A stretch of DNA of 64,000 nucleotides from Streptomyces noursei (GTDB lineage: Bacteria > Actinomycetota > Actinomycetes > Streptomycetales > Streptomycetaceae), in the NCBI RefSeq assembly GCF_001646665.1, contig NZ_LWBU01000373.1:334-64333 (forward strand). The letters are read 5' to 3'. Positions 26,451 through 34,610 of this stretch are shown here, piece by piece. Under the pieces are notes generated by a model that saw nothing but the letters and a program-made list of their open reading frames with translations, was not told the DNA's origin and ran no database searches. A program made the translations under genes and the position numbers. Numbering within the stretch: position 1 is the first letter of the stretch; each line of letters opens with the position of its first letter.

Positions 26451-26669
26451 GACCGCGATCTTCCCGTCCCCCGCCGCCCCGGAACCCGCGCGTCGTGAAG
26501 TCGACACCCTCCGCCGGTCGCACAACCCGGTTCCACAGACGGGTAGTTGGCGCGGCGGCCGCGCCCGGCGCGCCGATCCGCCCCGGCGGGCACCGCCCGC
26601 GGCCCGGCCGGGGCGCGGATCACGCACCGGCCGGGCGCGGGCGGCGCGCGAGGGCGTAGGCTCGCCGTC

Positions 26670-27062
26670 GTGATACCTGAGGGATTGCGGCACGGCCGTT
26701 ACGTCAGCCTGACCACGTTCCGCAAGAACGGCACGGGGGTCGCCACGCCGGTCTGGTACGCGGTGGACGGCGACGAGCTGTTCGTCTGGACGCGGGAGGA
26801 CTCCTGGAAGGTCAAGCGGCTGCGCCGCGACAGCCGGGTGGTCGTCACCGCCTGCGACGTGCGCGGCCGGGTCGCTGAGGGTGCCGCGAGCGCCGAGGGC
26901 ACGGCACGGCTGCTGGACGACGTCAGGGCCGTGCGGAAGCTGATGGCCCGCAAGTACGGCTGGCAGTTCTGGATGGCCGACTTGCCGGCCGCCCTGGTGC
27001 GGCTCGGCAAGCGGCCGCACCTGGGGATCGCGGTGAAGTTCCCCGCCGAAAAGCCCCTGTAG
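26670..27062 (+). CDS. PPOX-class (F420/FMN) oxidoreductase-like protein
   Basis: 130-aa split-barrel protein of the pyridoxamine-5'-phosphate-oxidase superfamily. The pattern KNGTGVATPVWY, then ELFVWTREDSWKVKRLRRD and RVVVTACDVRG, matches the PPOX-class F420-dependent enzymes common in actinobacteria. GTG 26670 follows TAGGCT by 8 nt, the leaderless pattern. Substrate unknown. Confidence 0.85.
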   Translation: MIPEGLRHGRYVSLTTFRKNGTGVATPVWYAVDGDELFVWTREDSWKVKRLRRDSRVVVTACDVRGRVAEGAASAEGTARLLDDVRAVRKLMARKYGWQFWMADLPAALVRLGKRPHLGIAVKFPAEKPL

Positions 27063-27136
27063 CCCCCCTGTAACACGGCTGGGGTCGAATGCCTCCGGAC
27101 CCGGGGGATCCCATTCGGCCGCGGACGGGGGCATGC

Positions 27137-28489
27137 ATGACGGACCATCACCTCTCCGAGGAGGTGCGGACGTTCGCGGGGTACCTCGCGCACCTGGTGG
27201 CGGAGCTCGACGAGGGCGGCGGCTGGTACGGCGTCTTCCTGCACCGCGACCCGCACGGGATGCGGGCCTGTCTGCACGGGGCGGAGGTGCCGCCCTGGGA
27301 CGTGGTCGAGGCGCTGCTCCACGACCTCGCGGCGGTACGCGGTGAGCCCCGGGCGCGGGAGGTGCGGGCCGAGGCGGTACGGGCACGGGAGCTGCACGCC
27401 GCTGCGGCCGCCGCGCACGACCGGCGCCCGGACGGCCGGCGGGCGCTGCGGGAGCGGCTGGCGCTGATGCGGCGCGAGCAGGCCGGCGCCGTACGGCGCG
27501 GGGAGGAGCTGCTCGCCCGGCTGGCGGCCGTCCCGGAGGGCACCCCGGAGGCTGAGGGGCTGGCGCAGGGCCTCGCCTGGGTGCGCGACGACCATGCCAG
27601 GGCGACGGCCCGGATCGAGGAGTTCGGCGCCCGGCTCGCCGCGCTCCCCGAACCCCCCGCTCCGCCACCCCCGCCCCCGCCGCCACCCCCGCCCGTGGCC
27701 GCCGCCTCCGGGCCGCCGCCCAAGCCCGCCCGCAGGCGCCCCCGCGGCGCCCGGTACGCCTGGCTGGAGGTCGACGACACCGCCCCGGACGCCCTCCTCC
27801 CGGACGCCACCGCCGGCCCCGCGCCCGTGCCCGACCTGCCGCCCGCCGCCACGACACCGCGCGGCGCCCGCTTCGGCGCCGGCCCCGGACCGGAGGACCC
27901 GCGGCGGGCGCCGCAGCCGCCCGGGTCGCGGGAGGCGCCGCCACCCGGCGGGGACGAGGACGCCGACGGGCCGCGTGCCGCCCGGGACGCCGTCGCCGTC
28001 CTGCTGCGGCTCCGCGCCGAGGGCCGCGGCGGCGAGGCGCACGCCCTGCTCTGCGAGGCCGCCGCATGGCCGGCCGCCCGGCTGCCGCTGCTCGCCGCCG
28101 AACTGCACCGGGCGGGCCTCGGCCCCGACTGGGGCACCCTCCTGTGGGAGGCCGCCGCGCAGCCCCCCGAGCGGCTCGTCGCCCTCGCCGGGGCGCTCAC
28201 CGCCGCCGGGCGGGACGACGACGCTGCGCAGCTGCTGCGCCAGGGCGTCGCCCGGCCCCCGGCCGAGACGGCCGCCGCGGTGCTGGCGCTCGACGGGAGC
28301 GGCCGCCCCGAGGAGGCCGCCCTCCTGATCCGCGCCTTCGCCGGATCCCGTACCGCCGAGGAGGCGGTCCGCCTCGCCGCCCACGCCCCGCACCGGCTGG
28401 TCCCGCCCCTGCTGGCCGCCGCCCCGACCGCCGCGCATCGGCGGGACCTCCTCCACGCCCTCCGTGTCGCGGGCCTGCCCACCTCCTGA
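27137..28489 (+). CDS. Large Streptomyces hypothetical with polyproline hinge
   Basis: 450-aa cytosolic protein with three parts: an N-terminal domain (residues 1-75) followed by an Ala/Arg-rich coiled-coil to about 170; an almost pure proline run near 172-185 with a disordered Pro/Gly/Ala segment to about 280; and a C-terminal alpha-helical repeat region (280-450) rich in Leu/Ala, with HEAT-like periodicity. No catalytic motif. ATG 27137 is chosen because MTDHHLSEEVRTF starts the ordered region. Family not recognised; it could be a scaffold. Confidence 0.75.
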   Translation: MTDHHLSEEVRTFAGYLAHLVAELDEGGGWYGVFLHRDPHGMRACLHGAEVPPWDVVEALLHDLAAVRGEPRAREVRAEAVRARELHAAAAAAHDRRPDGRRALRERLALMRREQAGAVRRGEELLARLAAVPEGTPEAEGLAQGLAWVRDDHARATARIEEFGARLAALPEPPAPPPPPPPPPPPVAAASGPPPKPARRRPRGARYAWLEVDDTAPDALLPDATAGPAPVPDLPPAATTPRGARFGAGPGPEDPRRAPQPPGSREAPPPGGDEDADGPRAARDAVAVLLRLRAEGRGGEAHALLCEAAAWPAARLPLLAAELHRAGLGPDWGTLLWEAAAQPPERLVALAGALTAAGRDDDAAQLLRQGVARPPAETAAAVLALDGSGRPEEAALLIRAFAGSRTAEEAVRLAAHAPHRLVPPLLAAAPTAAHRRDLLHALRVAGLPTS

Positions 28490-28634
28490 CGCCCGGGGCG
28501 CCCCGCTCGCCGGCCCGGCCGTGACCCGGTGCGCACGTGTCCGATGTGGACCAGTCGGGTACGAAACTTGATCGACTCCGGCGGTTGCTGGCGGCGGTCT
28601 TGCCCCGCCGTGTGACGAGGCTTACGTTCGCTTC

Positions 28635-28659
28635 CTACGCACCCCGTCTACGTGCGTAG
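28635..28659. promoter_or_regulatory. Palindromic operator before the pyrimidine-type operon
   Basis: CTACGCAC, 9 bp, GTGCGTAG: perfect 8-bp inverted arms, 34 bp upstream of the first gene. A possible promoter (TTGCCC near 28600, CTTACGTT near 28622) lies just before it, so a bound protein would act as a roadblock or repressor. Confidence 0.55.
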
Positions 28660-28692
28660 AGGCTCTCTGACGCCACGCCGAAGGAGCAGCTC

Positions 28693-29535
28693 ATGTCCCA
28701 CATCGTGCGTGCCGCCCTCGTCCAGGCGAGCTGGACCGGCGACACCGAATCCATGATCGCCAAGCATGAGGAGCACGCCCGGGAGGCGGCCCGGCAGGGC
28801 GCCAAGGTCATCGGCTTCCAAGAGGTGTTCAACGCGCCCTATTTCTGCCAGGTCCAGGAGCCGGAGCACTACCGCTGGGCCGAGCCCGTGCCCGACGGCC
28901 CGACCGTGCGGCGCATGCAGGACCTCGCCCGCGAGACCGGCATGGTGATCGTCGTCCCCGTCTTCGAGATCGAGGACGCCGGGTTCTACTACAACACCGC
29001 CGCCGTGATCGACGCCGACGGCTCCTACCTCGGCAAGTACCGCAAGCACCACATCCCGCAGGTCAGGGGCTTCTGGGAGAAGTACTACTTCAGGCCGGGC
29101 AACCTCGGCTGGCCGGTCTTCGACACCTCCGTGGGCCGCGTCGGCGTCTACATCTGCTACGACCGCCACTTCCCCGAGGGCTGGCGCCAACTCGGCCTCA
29201 ACGGCGCGCAGCTGGTCTACAATCCCTCCGCCACCCACCGCGGCCTGTCCGCCCACCTCTGGCAGCTGGAGCAGCCCGCCGCCGCCGTCGCCAACCTCTA
29301 CTACGTCGCCGCCATCAACCGCGTCGGCCGGGAGGAGTACGGGGACAACGACTTCTACGGCACCAGCTACTTCGTGGACCCGCGCGGCCGGTTCGTCGGC
29401 GACGTGGCCTCCGACAAGGACGAGGAACTGGTCGTCCGCGACCTCGACTTCCGGCTCATCGACGACGTACGGCAGACCTGGGCCTTCTACCGCGACCGGC
29501 GTCCCGACGCGTACGAGGGACTGATGAAGCCATGA
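28693..29535 (+). CDS. Beta-ureidopropionase / N-carbamoyl amidase (nitrilase superfamily)
   Basis: 280-aa amidohydrolase that would cleave N-carbamoyl-beta-alanine to beta-alanine, CO2 and ammonia. Catalytic triad residues: Glu44 (GFQEVF), Lys118 (KYRKHHIP) and Cys155 (VYICYDRHFP). ATG 28693 follows GAAGGAG. It heads a four-gene operon with an aminotransferase and a dihydropyrimidinase, which is the basis for the pyrimidine assignment. N-carbamoylputrescine amidase is an alternative by sequence alone. Confidence 0.9.
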   Translation: MSHIVRAALVQASWTGDTESMIAKHEEHAREAARQGAKVIGFQEVFNAPYFCQVQEPEHYRWAEPVPDGPTVRRMQDLARETGMVIVVPVFEIEDAGFYYNTAAVIDADGSYLGKYRKHHIPQVRGFWEKYYFRPGNLGWPVFDTSVGRVGVYICYDRHFPEGWRQLGLNGAQLVYNPSATHRGLSAHLWQLEQPAAAVANLYYVAAINRVGREEYGDNDFYGTSYFVDPRGRFVGDVASDKDEELVVRDLDFRLIDDVRQTWAFYRDRRPDAYEGLMKP

Positions 29536-30830
29536 CCGGGAACGGGCACACCGCCGACCTCCACGCGCGCCACCGGGCCGTCATCCCCGACTGGGTCTCG
29601 CTCTACTACCGGGACCCCATCGAGATCACCCACGGCGAGGGCCGGTACGTCTGGGACGCCGGCGGCAAGCGGTACCTCGACTTCTTCGGCGGCATCCTCA
29701 CCACCATGACCGCCCACGCCCTGCCCGAGGTCACCAAGGCGATCACCGAACAGGCCGGGCGGATCATCCACTCCTCGACCCTCTACCTCAACCGCCCCAT
29801 GGTGGAGCTGGCCGAGCGCATCGCCCGCCTCTCCGGCATCCCCGACGCCCGCGTCTTCTTCACCACCTCCGGCACGGAGGCGAACGACACCGCCCTGCTC
29901 CTGGCCACCGCGCACCGCCGCACCAACCAGATCCTGGCCATGCGCAACAGCTACCACGGCAGATCGTTCTCGGCGGTCTCCGTCACCGGCAACCGCGCCT
30001 GGTCGCCGACCACCTACTCCCCGCTCCAGACGCTGTACGTGCACGGCGGCGTCCGCGGCCGGGGGCCCTACGCCCACCTGTCCGACGCGCGGTTCATCGA
30101 GGCGTGCGTCGCCGACCTCGAGGACCTGCTCGGGCACACCGGCGACGTCGCCGCGCTGATCGCCGAGCCGATCCAGGGCGTCGGCGGCTTCACCTCCCCG
30201 CCCGACGGGCTGTACGCCGCGTTCCGGGAGGTCCTCGCCCCCCGCGGCATCCTCTGGATCGCCGACGAGGTGCAGACCGGCTGGGGGCGCACCGGCGAGC
30301 ACTTCTGGGGCTGGCAGGCGCACGCGGCGAGCGGCCCGCCCGACGTCCTCACCTTCGCCAAGGGCATCGGCAACGGCATGTCCATCGGAGGCGTCGTCGC
30401 CCGCGCCGAGGTCATGAACTGCCTGAACGCCAACTCCATCTCCACCTTCGGCGGTTCACCCGTCACCATGGCCGCCGGCCTCGCGAACCTCTCGTACCTC
30501 CTCGAACACGACCTCCAGGGCAACGCCCGGCGGGTCGGCGGGCTGCTCGTCGAACGGCTCCGCGCCGTCACGGCGAGCCACCCGTTCGTCCGGGAGGTGC
30601 GCGGCCGCGGCCTGATGCTCGGCATCGAGCTGGTGCGGCCCGGCACGGACGAGGCCGCCCCGGAGGCCGCCGCAGCCGTCCTCGAAGCGGCCCGGGAGGG
30701 CGGCCTGCTCATCGGCAAGGGCGGCGGCCACGACACCAGCGCCCTGCGGATCGCCCCGCCGCTCTCCCTGACCGTCGCCGAGGCCGAGGAGGGCGCCGCG
30801 ATCCTCGAACGGGCCCTGCACTCGATCTGA
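29532..30830 (+). CDS. Class III aminotransferase (beta-alanine or similar omega-amino acid)
   Basis: 432-aa PLP enzyme. TTSGTEAND positions the cofactor phosphate, NSYHGRSFSAV is typical of the fold, WIADEVQTGWGRTG holds the PLP-ring Asp, and FAKGIGNG the Schiff-base Lys. ATGA overlap with the upstream amidohydrolase implies translational coupling, so the amino donor is probably beta-alanine or beta-aminoisobutyrate and the product a semialdehyde. Confidence 0.92.
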   Translation: MTGNGHTADLHARHRAVIPDWVSLYYRDPIEITHGEGRYVWDAGGKRYLDFFGGILTTMTAHALPEVTKAITEQAGRIIHSSTLYLNRPMVELAERIARLSGIPDARVFFTTSGTEANDTALLLATAHRRTNQILAMRNSYHGRSFSAVSVTGNRAWSPTTYSPLQTLYVHGGVRGRGPYAHLSDARFIEACVADLEDLLGHTGDVAALIAEPIQGVGGFTSPPDGLYAAFREVLAPRGILWIADEVQTGWGRTGEHFWGWQAHAASGPPDVLTFAKGIGNGMSIGGVVARAEVMNCLNANSISTFGGSPVTMAAGLANLSYLLEHDLQGNARRVGGLLVERLRAVTASHPFVREVRGRGLMLGIELVRPGTDEAAPEAAAAVLEAAREGGLLIGKGGGHDTSALRIAPPLSLTVAEAEEGAAILERALHSI

Positions 30831-30851
30831 CCCCAAGGGGGCGACCCACCC

Positions 30852-32261
30852 ATGAGCACTGCCCGCACCCTCATCCGAGGCGGCCTCGTCATCACCGCCA
30901 CGGACGAGACCCACGCCGACATACTGATCGAGGACGGCCGGATCGCCGCCCTCGCCGCCCACGGCTCCACCGTCTCCGAGTCGTGGACCGCCGAGCGGAC
31001 GATCGACGCCACCGGCAAGTACGTCATCCCGGGCGGCGTCGACGCCCACACCCACATGGAGCTGCCGTTCGGCGGCACCTTCGCCTCCGACGACTTCGAG
31101 ACCGGCACCCGCGCCGCCGCCTGGGGCGGCACCACCACCATCGTCGACTTCGCCGTCCAGTCCATGGGCCACGCGCTGCGCGACGGCCTCGACGCCTGGC
31201 ACGCCAAGGCCGACGGCAAGTGCGCCGTCGACTACGCCTTCCACATGATCCTCTCGGACGTGAACGAGTCCTCCCTGAAGGAGATGGACCTGCTGGTGGA
31301 GGAGGGCGTCACCTCCTTCAAGCTCTTCATGGCCTACCCCGGGGTCTTCTACAGCGACGACGGGCGGATCCTGCGCGCCATGCAGCGCGCCTCCGTCAAC
31401 GGCGGACTGATCATGATGCACGCCGAGAACGGCATCGCGATCGACGTCCTCGTCGAACAGGCCCTCGCCCGCGGCGAGACCGACCCGCGCCACCACGGCG
31501 AGGTCCGCAAGGTGCTGCTGGAGGCCGAGGCCACGCACCGCGCCATCCAGCTCGCCCGGGTCGCCGGCGGCACCCCGCTCTACGTGGTCCACGTCTCCGC
31601 CGAGGAGGCCGTCGCCGAGATCGCCGCCGCCCGCCACCAGGGCCTCGACGTCTTCGGCGAGACCTGCCCCCAGTACCTCTTCCTGTCCACCGACAACCTC
31701 GCCGAGCCGGGCTTCGAGGGCGCCAAGTACGTGTGCAGCACGCCGCTGAGGCCGCGCGAGCACCAGGCGGCGCTCTGGCGCGGCCTGCGCACCAACGACC
31801 TCCAGGTGGTCTCCACCGACCACTGCCCGTTCTGCTTCAGCGGCCAGAAGGAGCTGGGCCGGGGCGACTTCTCCAAGATCCCCAACGGTCTGCCCGGCGT
31901 GGAGAACCGCATGGACCTCCTCCACCAGGCCGTCGTGGACGGGCACATCAGCCGCCGCCGCTGGATCGAGATCGCCTGCGCGGCCCCGGCCCGCATGTTC
32001 GGTCTCCACCCGAAGAAGGGCACCCTCGCCCCCGGCGCGGACGCGGACGTGGTCGTCTACGACCCGCACACCACCCAGGTCCTGTCGGCCGAGACGCACC
32101 ACATGAACGTCGACTACTCCGCGTACGAGGGGAGGACCGTCACCGGCCGGGTCGAGACGGTCCTGTCGCGCGGACACGTCGTCATCGACCGGCGCACCTA
32201 TACCGGCCGTCCCGGTCACGGCGTCTACATCCCCCGTACCACCTGCCAGTACCTGAACTAG
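30852..32261 (+). CDS. hydA: Dihydropyrimidinase / hydantoinase
   Basis: 469-aa zinc amidohydrolase that opens the dihydrouracil or hydantoin ring. GGVDAHTHMELPFGG carries the HxH metal ligands, TSFKLFMAY the carbamylated bridging Lys, and further His residues follow in VVHVSAEEA; STDHCPF holds the catalytic Asp. ATG 30852 begins 21 bp after the aminotransferase, preceded by AAGGGGGCG. In pathway order it acts before the beta-ureidopropionase. Confidence 0.95.
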   Translation: MSTARTLIRGGLVITATDETHADILIEDGRIAALAAHGSTVSESWTAERTIDATGKYVIPGGVDAHTHMELPFGGTFASDDFETGTRAAAWGGTTTIVDFAVQSMGHALRDGLDAWHAKADGKCAVDYAFHMILSDVNESSLKEMDLLVEEGVTSFKLFMAYPGVFYSDDGRILRAMQRASVNGGLIMMHAENGIAIDVLVEQALARGETDPRHHGEVRKVLLEAEATHRAIQLARVAGGTPLYVVHVSAEEAVAEIAAARHQGLDVFGETCPQYLFLSTDNLAEPGFEGAKYVCSTPLRPREHQAALWRGLRTNDLQVVSTDHCPFCFSGQKELGRGDFSKIPNGLPGVENRMDLLHQAVVDGHISRRRWIEIACAAPARMFGLHPKKGTLAPGADADVVVYDPHTTQVLSAETHHMNVDYSAYEGRTVTGRVETVLSRGHVVIDRRTYTGRPGHGVYIPRTTCQYLN

Positions 32262-32273
32262 GAGGCCAGGACA

Positions 32274-33275
32274 GTGGACTTCGGACTCGTCCTGCAGACC
32301 GACCCGCCCGGCTCCGCCGTCGTCGGCCTGATGCGGCGCGCGGAACGCAACGGCTTTCGCTACGGCTGGACCTTCGACTCCGCCGTGCTCTGGCAGGAAC
32401 CGTTCGTCATCTACAGCCGGATCCTGGAGCACACCAGCAAGCTGATCGTCGGCCCGATGGTCACCAACCCCGGGACCCGGACGTGGGAGGTCACCGCCTC
32501 CACCTTCGCCACCCTCAACGACATGTACGGCAACCGCACGGTGTGCGGCATCGGGCGCGGCGACTCCGCGATGCGCGTCGCCGGCCGCAAGCCCAACACC
32601 CTCGCCCGGCTCGGCGAGGCGATCGGGGTCATCCGCGACCTCGCGGAGGGCCGCGAAGCCGTTGTCGACGGGCAGCCGCTGCGCCTCCCCTGGGTACGCG
32701 ACGGCAGGCTGCCCGTGTGGATGGCGGCGTACGGGCCCAAGGCGCTCGCGCTCGCCGGGCAGAAGGCCGACGGGTTCATCCTCCAGCTCGCCGACCCGTT
32801 CCTCACCGAATGGATGATCAAGGCCGTACGGAAGGCGGCCGAGGAGGCCGGCCGCGACCCTGCCGCGGTGACCATCTGCGTCGCCGCACCCGCCTACGTC
32901 GGCGACGACCTGGCGCACGCGCGCGACCAGTGCCGCTGGTTCGGCGGCATGGTCGGCAACCACGTGGCGGACCTGGTGAGCCGGTACGGCGAGCACTCCG
33001 GCCTGGTGCCCGAGGCCCTCACCGCGTACATCAAGGCGCGCCAGGGGTACGACTACAGCCACCACGGCCGCGCCGGGAACCCCTCCACCGACTTCGTCCC
33101 CGACGAGATCGTCGACCGCTTCTGCCTCCTGGGCCCGCCCTCCGCCCACATCGCCAGGCTGGAGGCGCTCAGGGACCTGGGCGTCGACCAGTTCGCGGTG
33201 TACGACATGCACGACGCCAAGGAGGCGACGATCGACGCGTACGGAGCGGAGATCATCCCGGCCCTCGGCCGCTAG
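32274..33275 (+). CDS. LLM-class F420-dependent oxidoreductase (TIGR03842-like)
   Basis: 333-aa TIM-barrel flavin/F420 enzyme of the luciferase-like superfamily. Starts MDFGLVLQTDPPGS from GTG 32274, 13 bp after hydA, with GGAGG upstream. VCGIGRGDSAMR and PVWMAAYGPKALALAG are family-typical. It completes the operon; no conventional dihydropyrimidine dehydrogenase genes are next to it. A role in redox handling of the pyrimidine or hydantoin substrate is inference from context. Confidence 0.9.
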   Translation: MDFGLVLQTDPPGSAVVGLMRRAERNGFRYGWTFDSAVLWQEPFVIYSRILEHTSKLIVGPMVTNPGTRTWEVTASTFATLNDMYGNRTVCGIGRGDSAMRVAGRKPNTLARLGEAIGVIRDLAEGREAVVDGQPLRLPWVRDGRLPVWMAAYGPKALALAGQKADGFILQLADPFLTEWMIKAVRKAAEEAGRDPAAVTICVAAPAYVGDDLAHARDQCRWFGGMVGNHVADLVSRYGEHSGLVPEALTAYIKARQGYDYSHHGRAGNPSTDFVPDEIVDRFCLLGPPSAHIARLEALRDLGVDQFAVYDMHDAKEATIDAYGAEIIPALGR

Positions 33276-33300
33276 GTACGTCCCGGGACGGCCCCGGCGG

Positions 33301-34356
33301 TCAGGGCACGCGGGCCGTCCACTCAGGGGAGCCGAACTTCGTCCGGGCCAGCTCACGCGCGCGTGCCATCTCGCCCTCCGAGACCCCGCCCGCCGACAGA
33401 CCGTACCTCTCGCGGAACGAACCGATCATCTTCTCGATCACCGTCGCCCGCGGGAGGCCCGTCTGCCGGCGCAGCGGGTCGACGCGCTTCCGGGCGCTGC
33501 GGGTGCCCTTGTCGGACAGCTTCTCCCGGCCGATGCGCAGCACTTCGGTCATCTTGTCGGCGTCGATGTCGTACGCCATCGTGACGTGGTGCAGGACCGC
33601 TCCCTCGCCGCCGGCCAGCCGCTTCTGCGCGGCCCCGGCGATCTTCCCGGCGTCGGTGGCGATGTCGTTGAGGGGCTGGTACCACGCCTTGATGCCCATG
33701 TCGCCCAGCGCGCCCAGCACCCAGTCGTCCAGGTACGCGTAGCTGTCGGTGAACGACAGGCCCTGGACCAGGGCGGCCGGCACGGAGAGCGAGTACGTGA
33801 TGGTGTTGCCGGGCTCGATGAACATCGCCCCGCCGCCGCTGATCCGGCGCACCACGGTGATGCCGTGCCGCTCGGCCGCCTCCGTGTCCACCTCGTTGCG
33901 CAGCGACTGGAAGCTGCCGATCACCACGGCCGGGGCGCCCCACTCCCACACGCGCAGGGTCGGCGGGCGGCGCCCGGCCGCGACCTCGGCGGTGAGGACC
34001 TCGTCGAGCGCCATGTGCAGGGCGGGCGGCTGGGCGCCGTCGTGGACGAGCTGCCAGTCGTAGTCGGTCCAGTCGGTGGCGTGCGCCAGAGCGCGCCGCA
34101 CGGCCACCCCGATGCCCTCGGTGGTGAGCCCGAACATCTGCGTGCCGGGCGGCAGGGCCGCGTCGATGCGGGCGGCGAGCCCCGACGCGTCGGTGTCCGC
34201 GGGCGCCCCCTCCAGGGCCCGGTCGATGGCGGGCAGCGCCTCGTCGGGCTCAAGGAAGAAGTCCCCGCCGACCCTCACCCGGCGCAGCACCCCGTCCTCC
34301 GCGTCGAGGTCGACGACCACGAGCTTCCCGCCCGGAACCTTGTATTCGCCATGCAC
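33301..34356 (-). CDS. lplA: Lipoate-protein ligase with N-terminal accessory domain
   Basis: 351-aa enzyme attaching lipoate to E2 subunits. The catalytic BPL/LplA domain runs from about residue 100 (LHMALDEVL, WEWGAPAVVIGSFQS, VVRRISGGGAMF) with the lipoyl-AMP Lys in DAGKIAGAAQKR. The first 90 residues resemble the small accessory domain that is C-terminal in E. coli LplA, so the domain order is reversed here. GTG 34356 is the start. Convergent with the F420 enzyme gene across 25 bp. Confidence 0.9.
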   Translation of the reverse strand: MHGEYKVPGGKLVVVDLDAEDGVLRRVRVGGDFFLEPDEALPAIDRALEGAPADTDASGLAARIDAALPPGTQMFGLTTEGIGVAVRRALAHATDWTDYDWQLVHDGAQPPALHMALDEVLTAEVAAGRRPPTLRVWEWGAPAVVIGSFQSLRNEVDTEAAERHGITVVRRISGGGAMFIEPGNTITYSLSVPAALVQGLSFTDSYAYLDDWVLGALGDMGIKAWYQPLNDIATDAGKIAGAAQKRLAGGEGAVLHHVTMAYDIDADKMTEVLRIGREKLSDKGTRSARKRVDPLRRQTGLPRATVIEKMIGSFRERYGLSAGGVSEGEMARARELARTKFGSPEWTARVP

Positions 34357-34465
34357 GTCCCGCGTCTCCCATCCGTCCCCGAACCGACCGTCATGTCACC
34401 CTATGCCCGTATCGCGGCCCGGTGGGCACCCGGGCCCGGCCGCCGCGCACCCGGCCGGGGCGGGG

Positions 34466-34528
34466 CCGTATCCGGTCGTGCCGGGGCCGTGTCCCGTCGT
34501 GCCGGGGTCGTGCCCGGTCGTGCCGGGG
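34466..34528. repeat. Three tandem copies of a 21-bp repeat
   Basis: Units at 34466-34486, 34487-34507 and 34508-34528 share the core GTCGTGCCGGGG; a partial fourth follows. It lies in the leader region between the divergent lplA and the GGT-like gene, with no convincing coding frame. Confidence 0.7.
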
Positions 34529-34610
34529 CCGTACCGGGCCGGACGGGCTGCCGGTAGCCTGCTCGCTGCCCGGCCCGCCACCGGGCCCGCGAAGTGAGGT
34601 GACGGACCGT

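Noticed and set aside
26547..26669. Upstream extension of the PPOX-class gene
   Set aside because: The extra 41 residues are Arg/Ala/Pro-rich and the TAGGCT -10 box lies inside them, so GTG 26670 is the better start.
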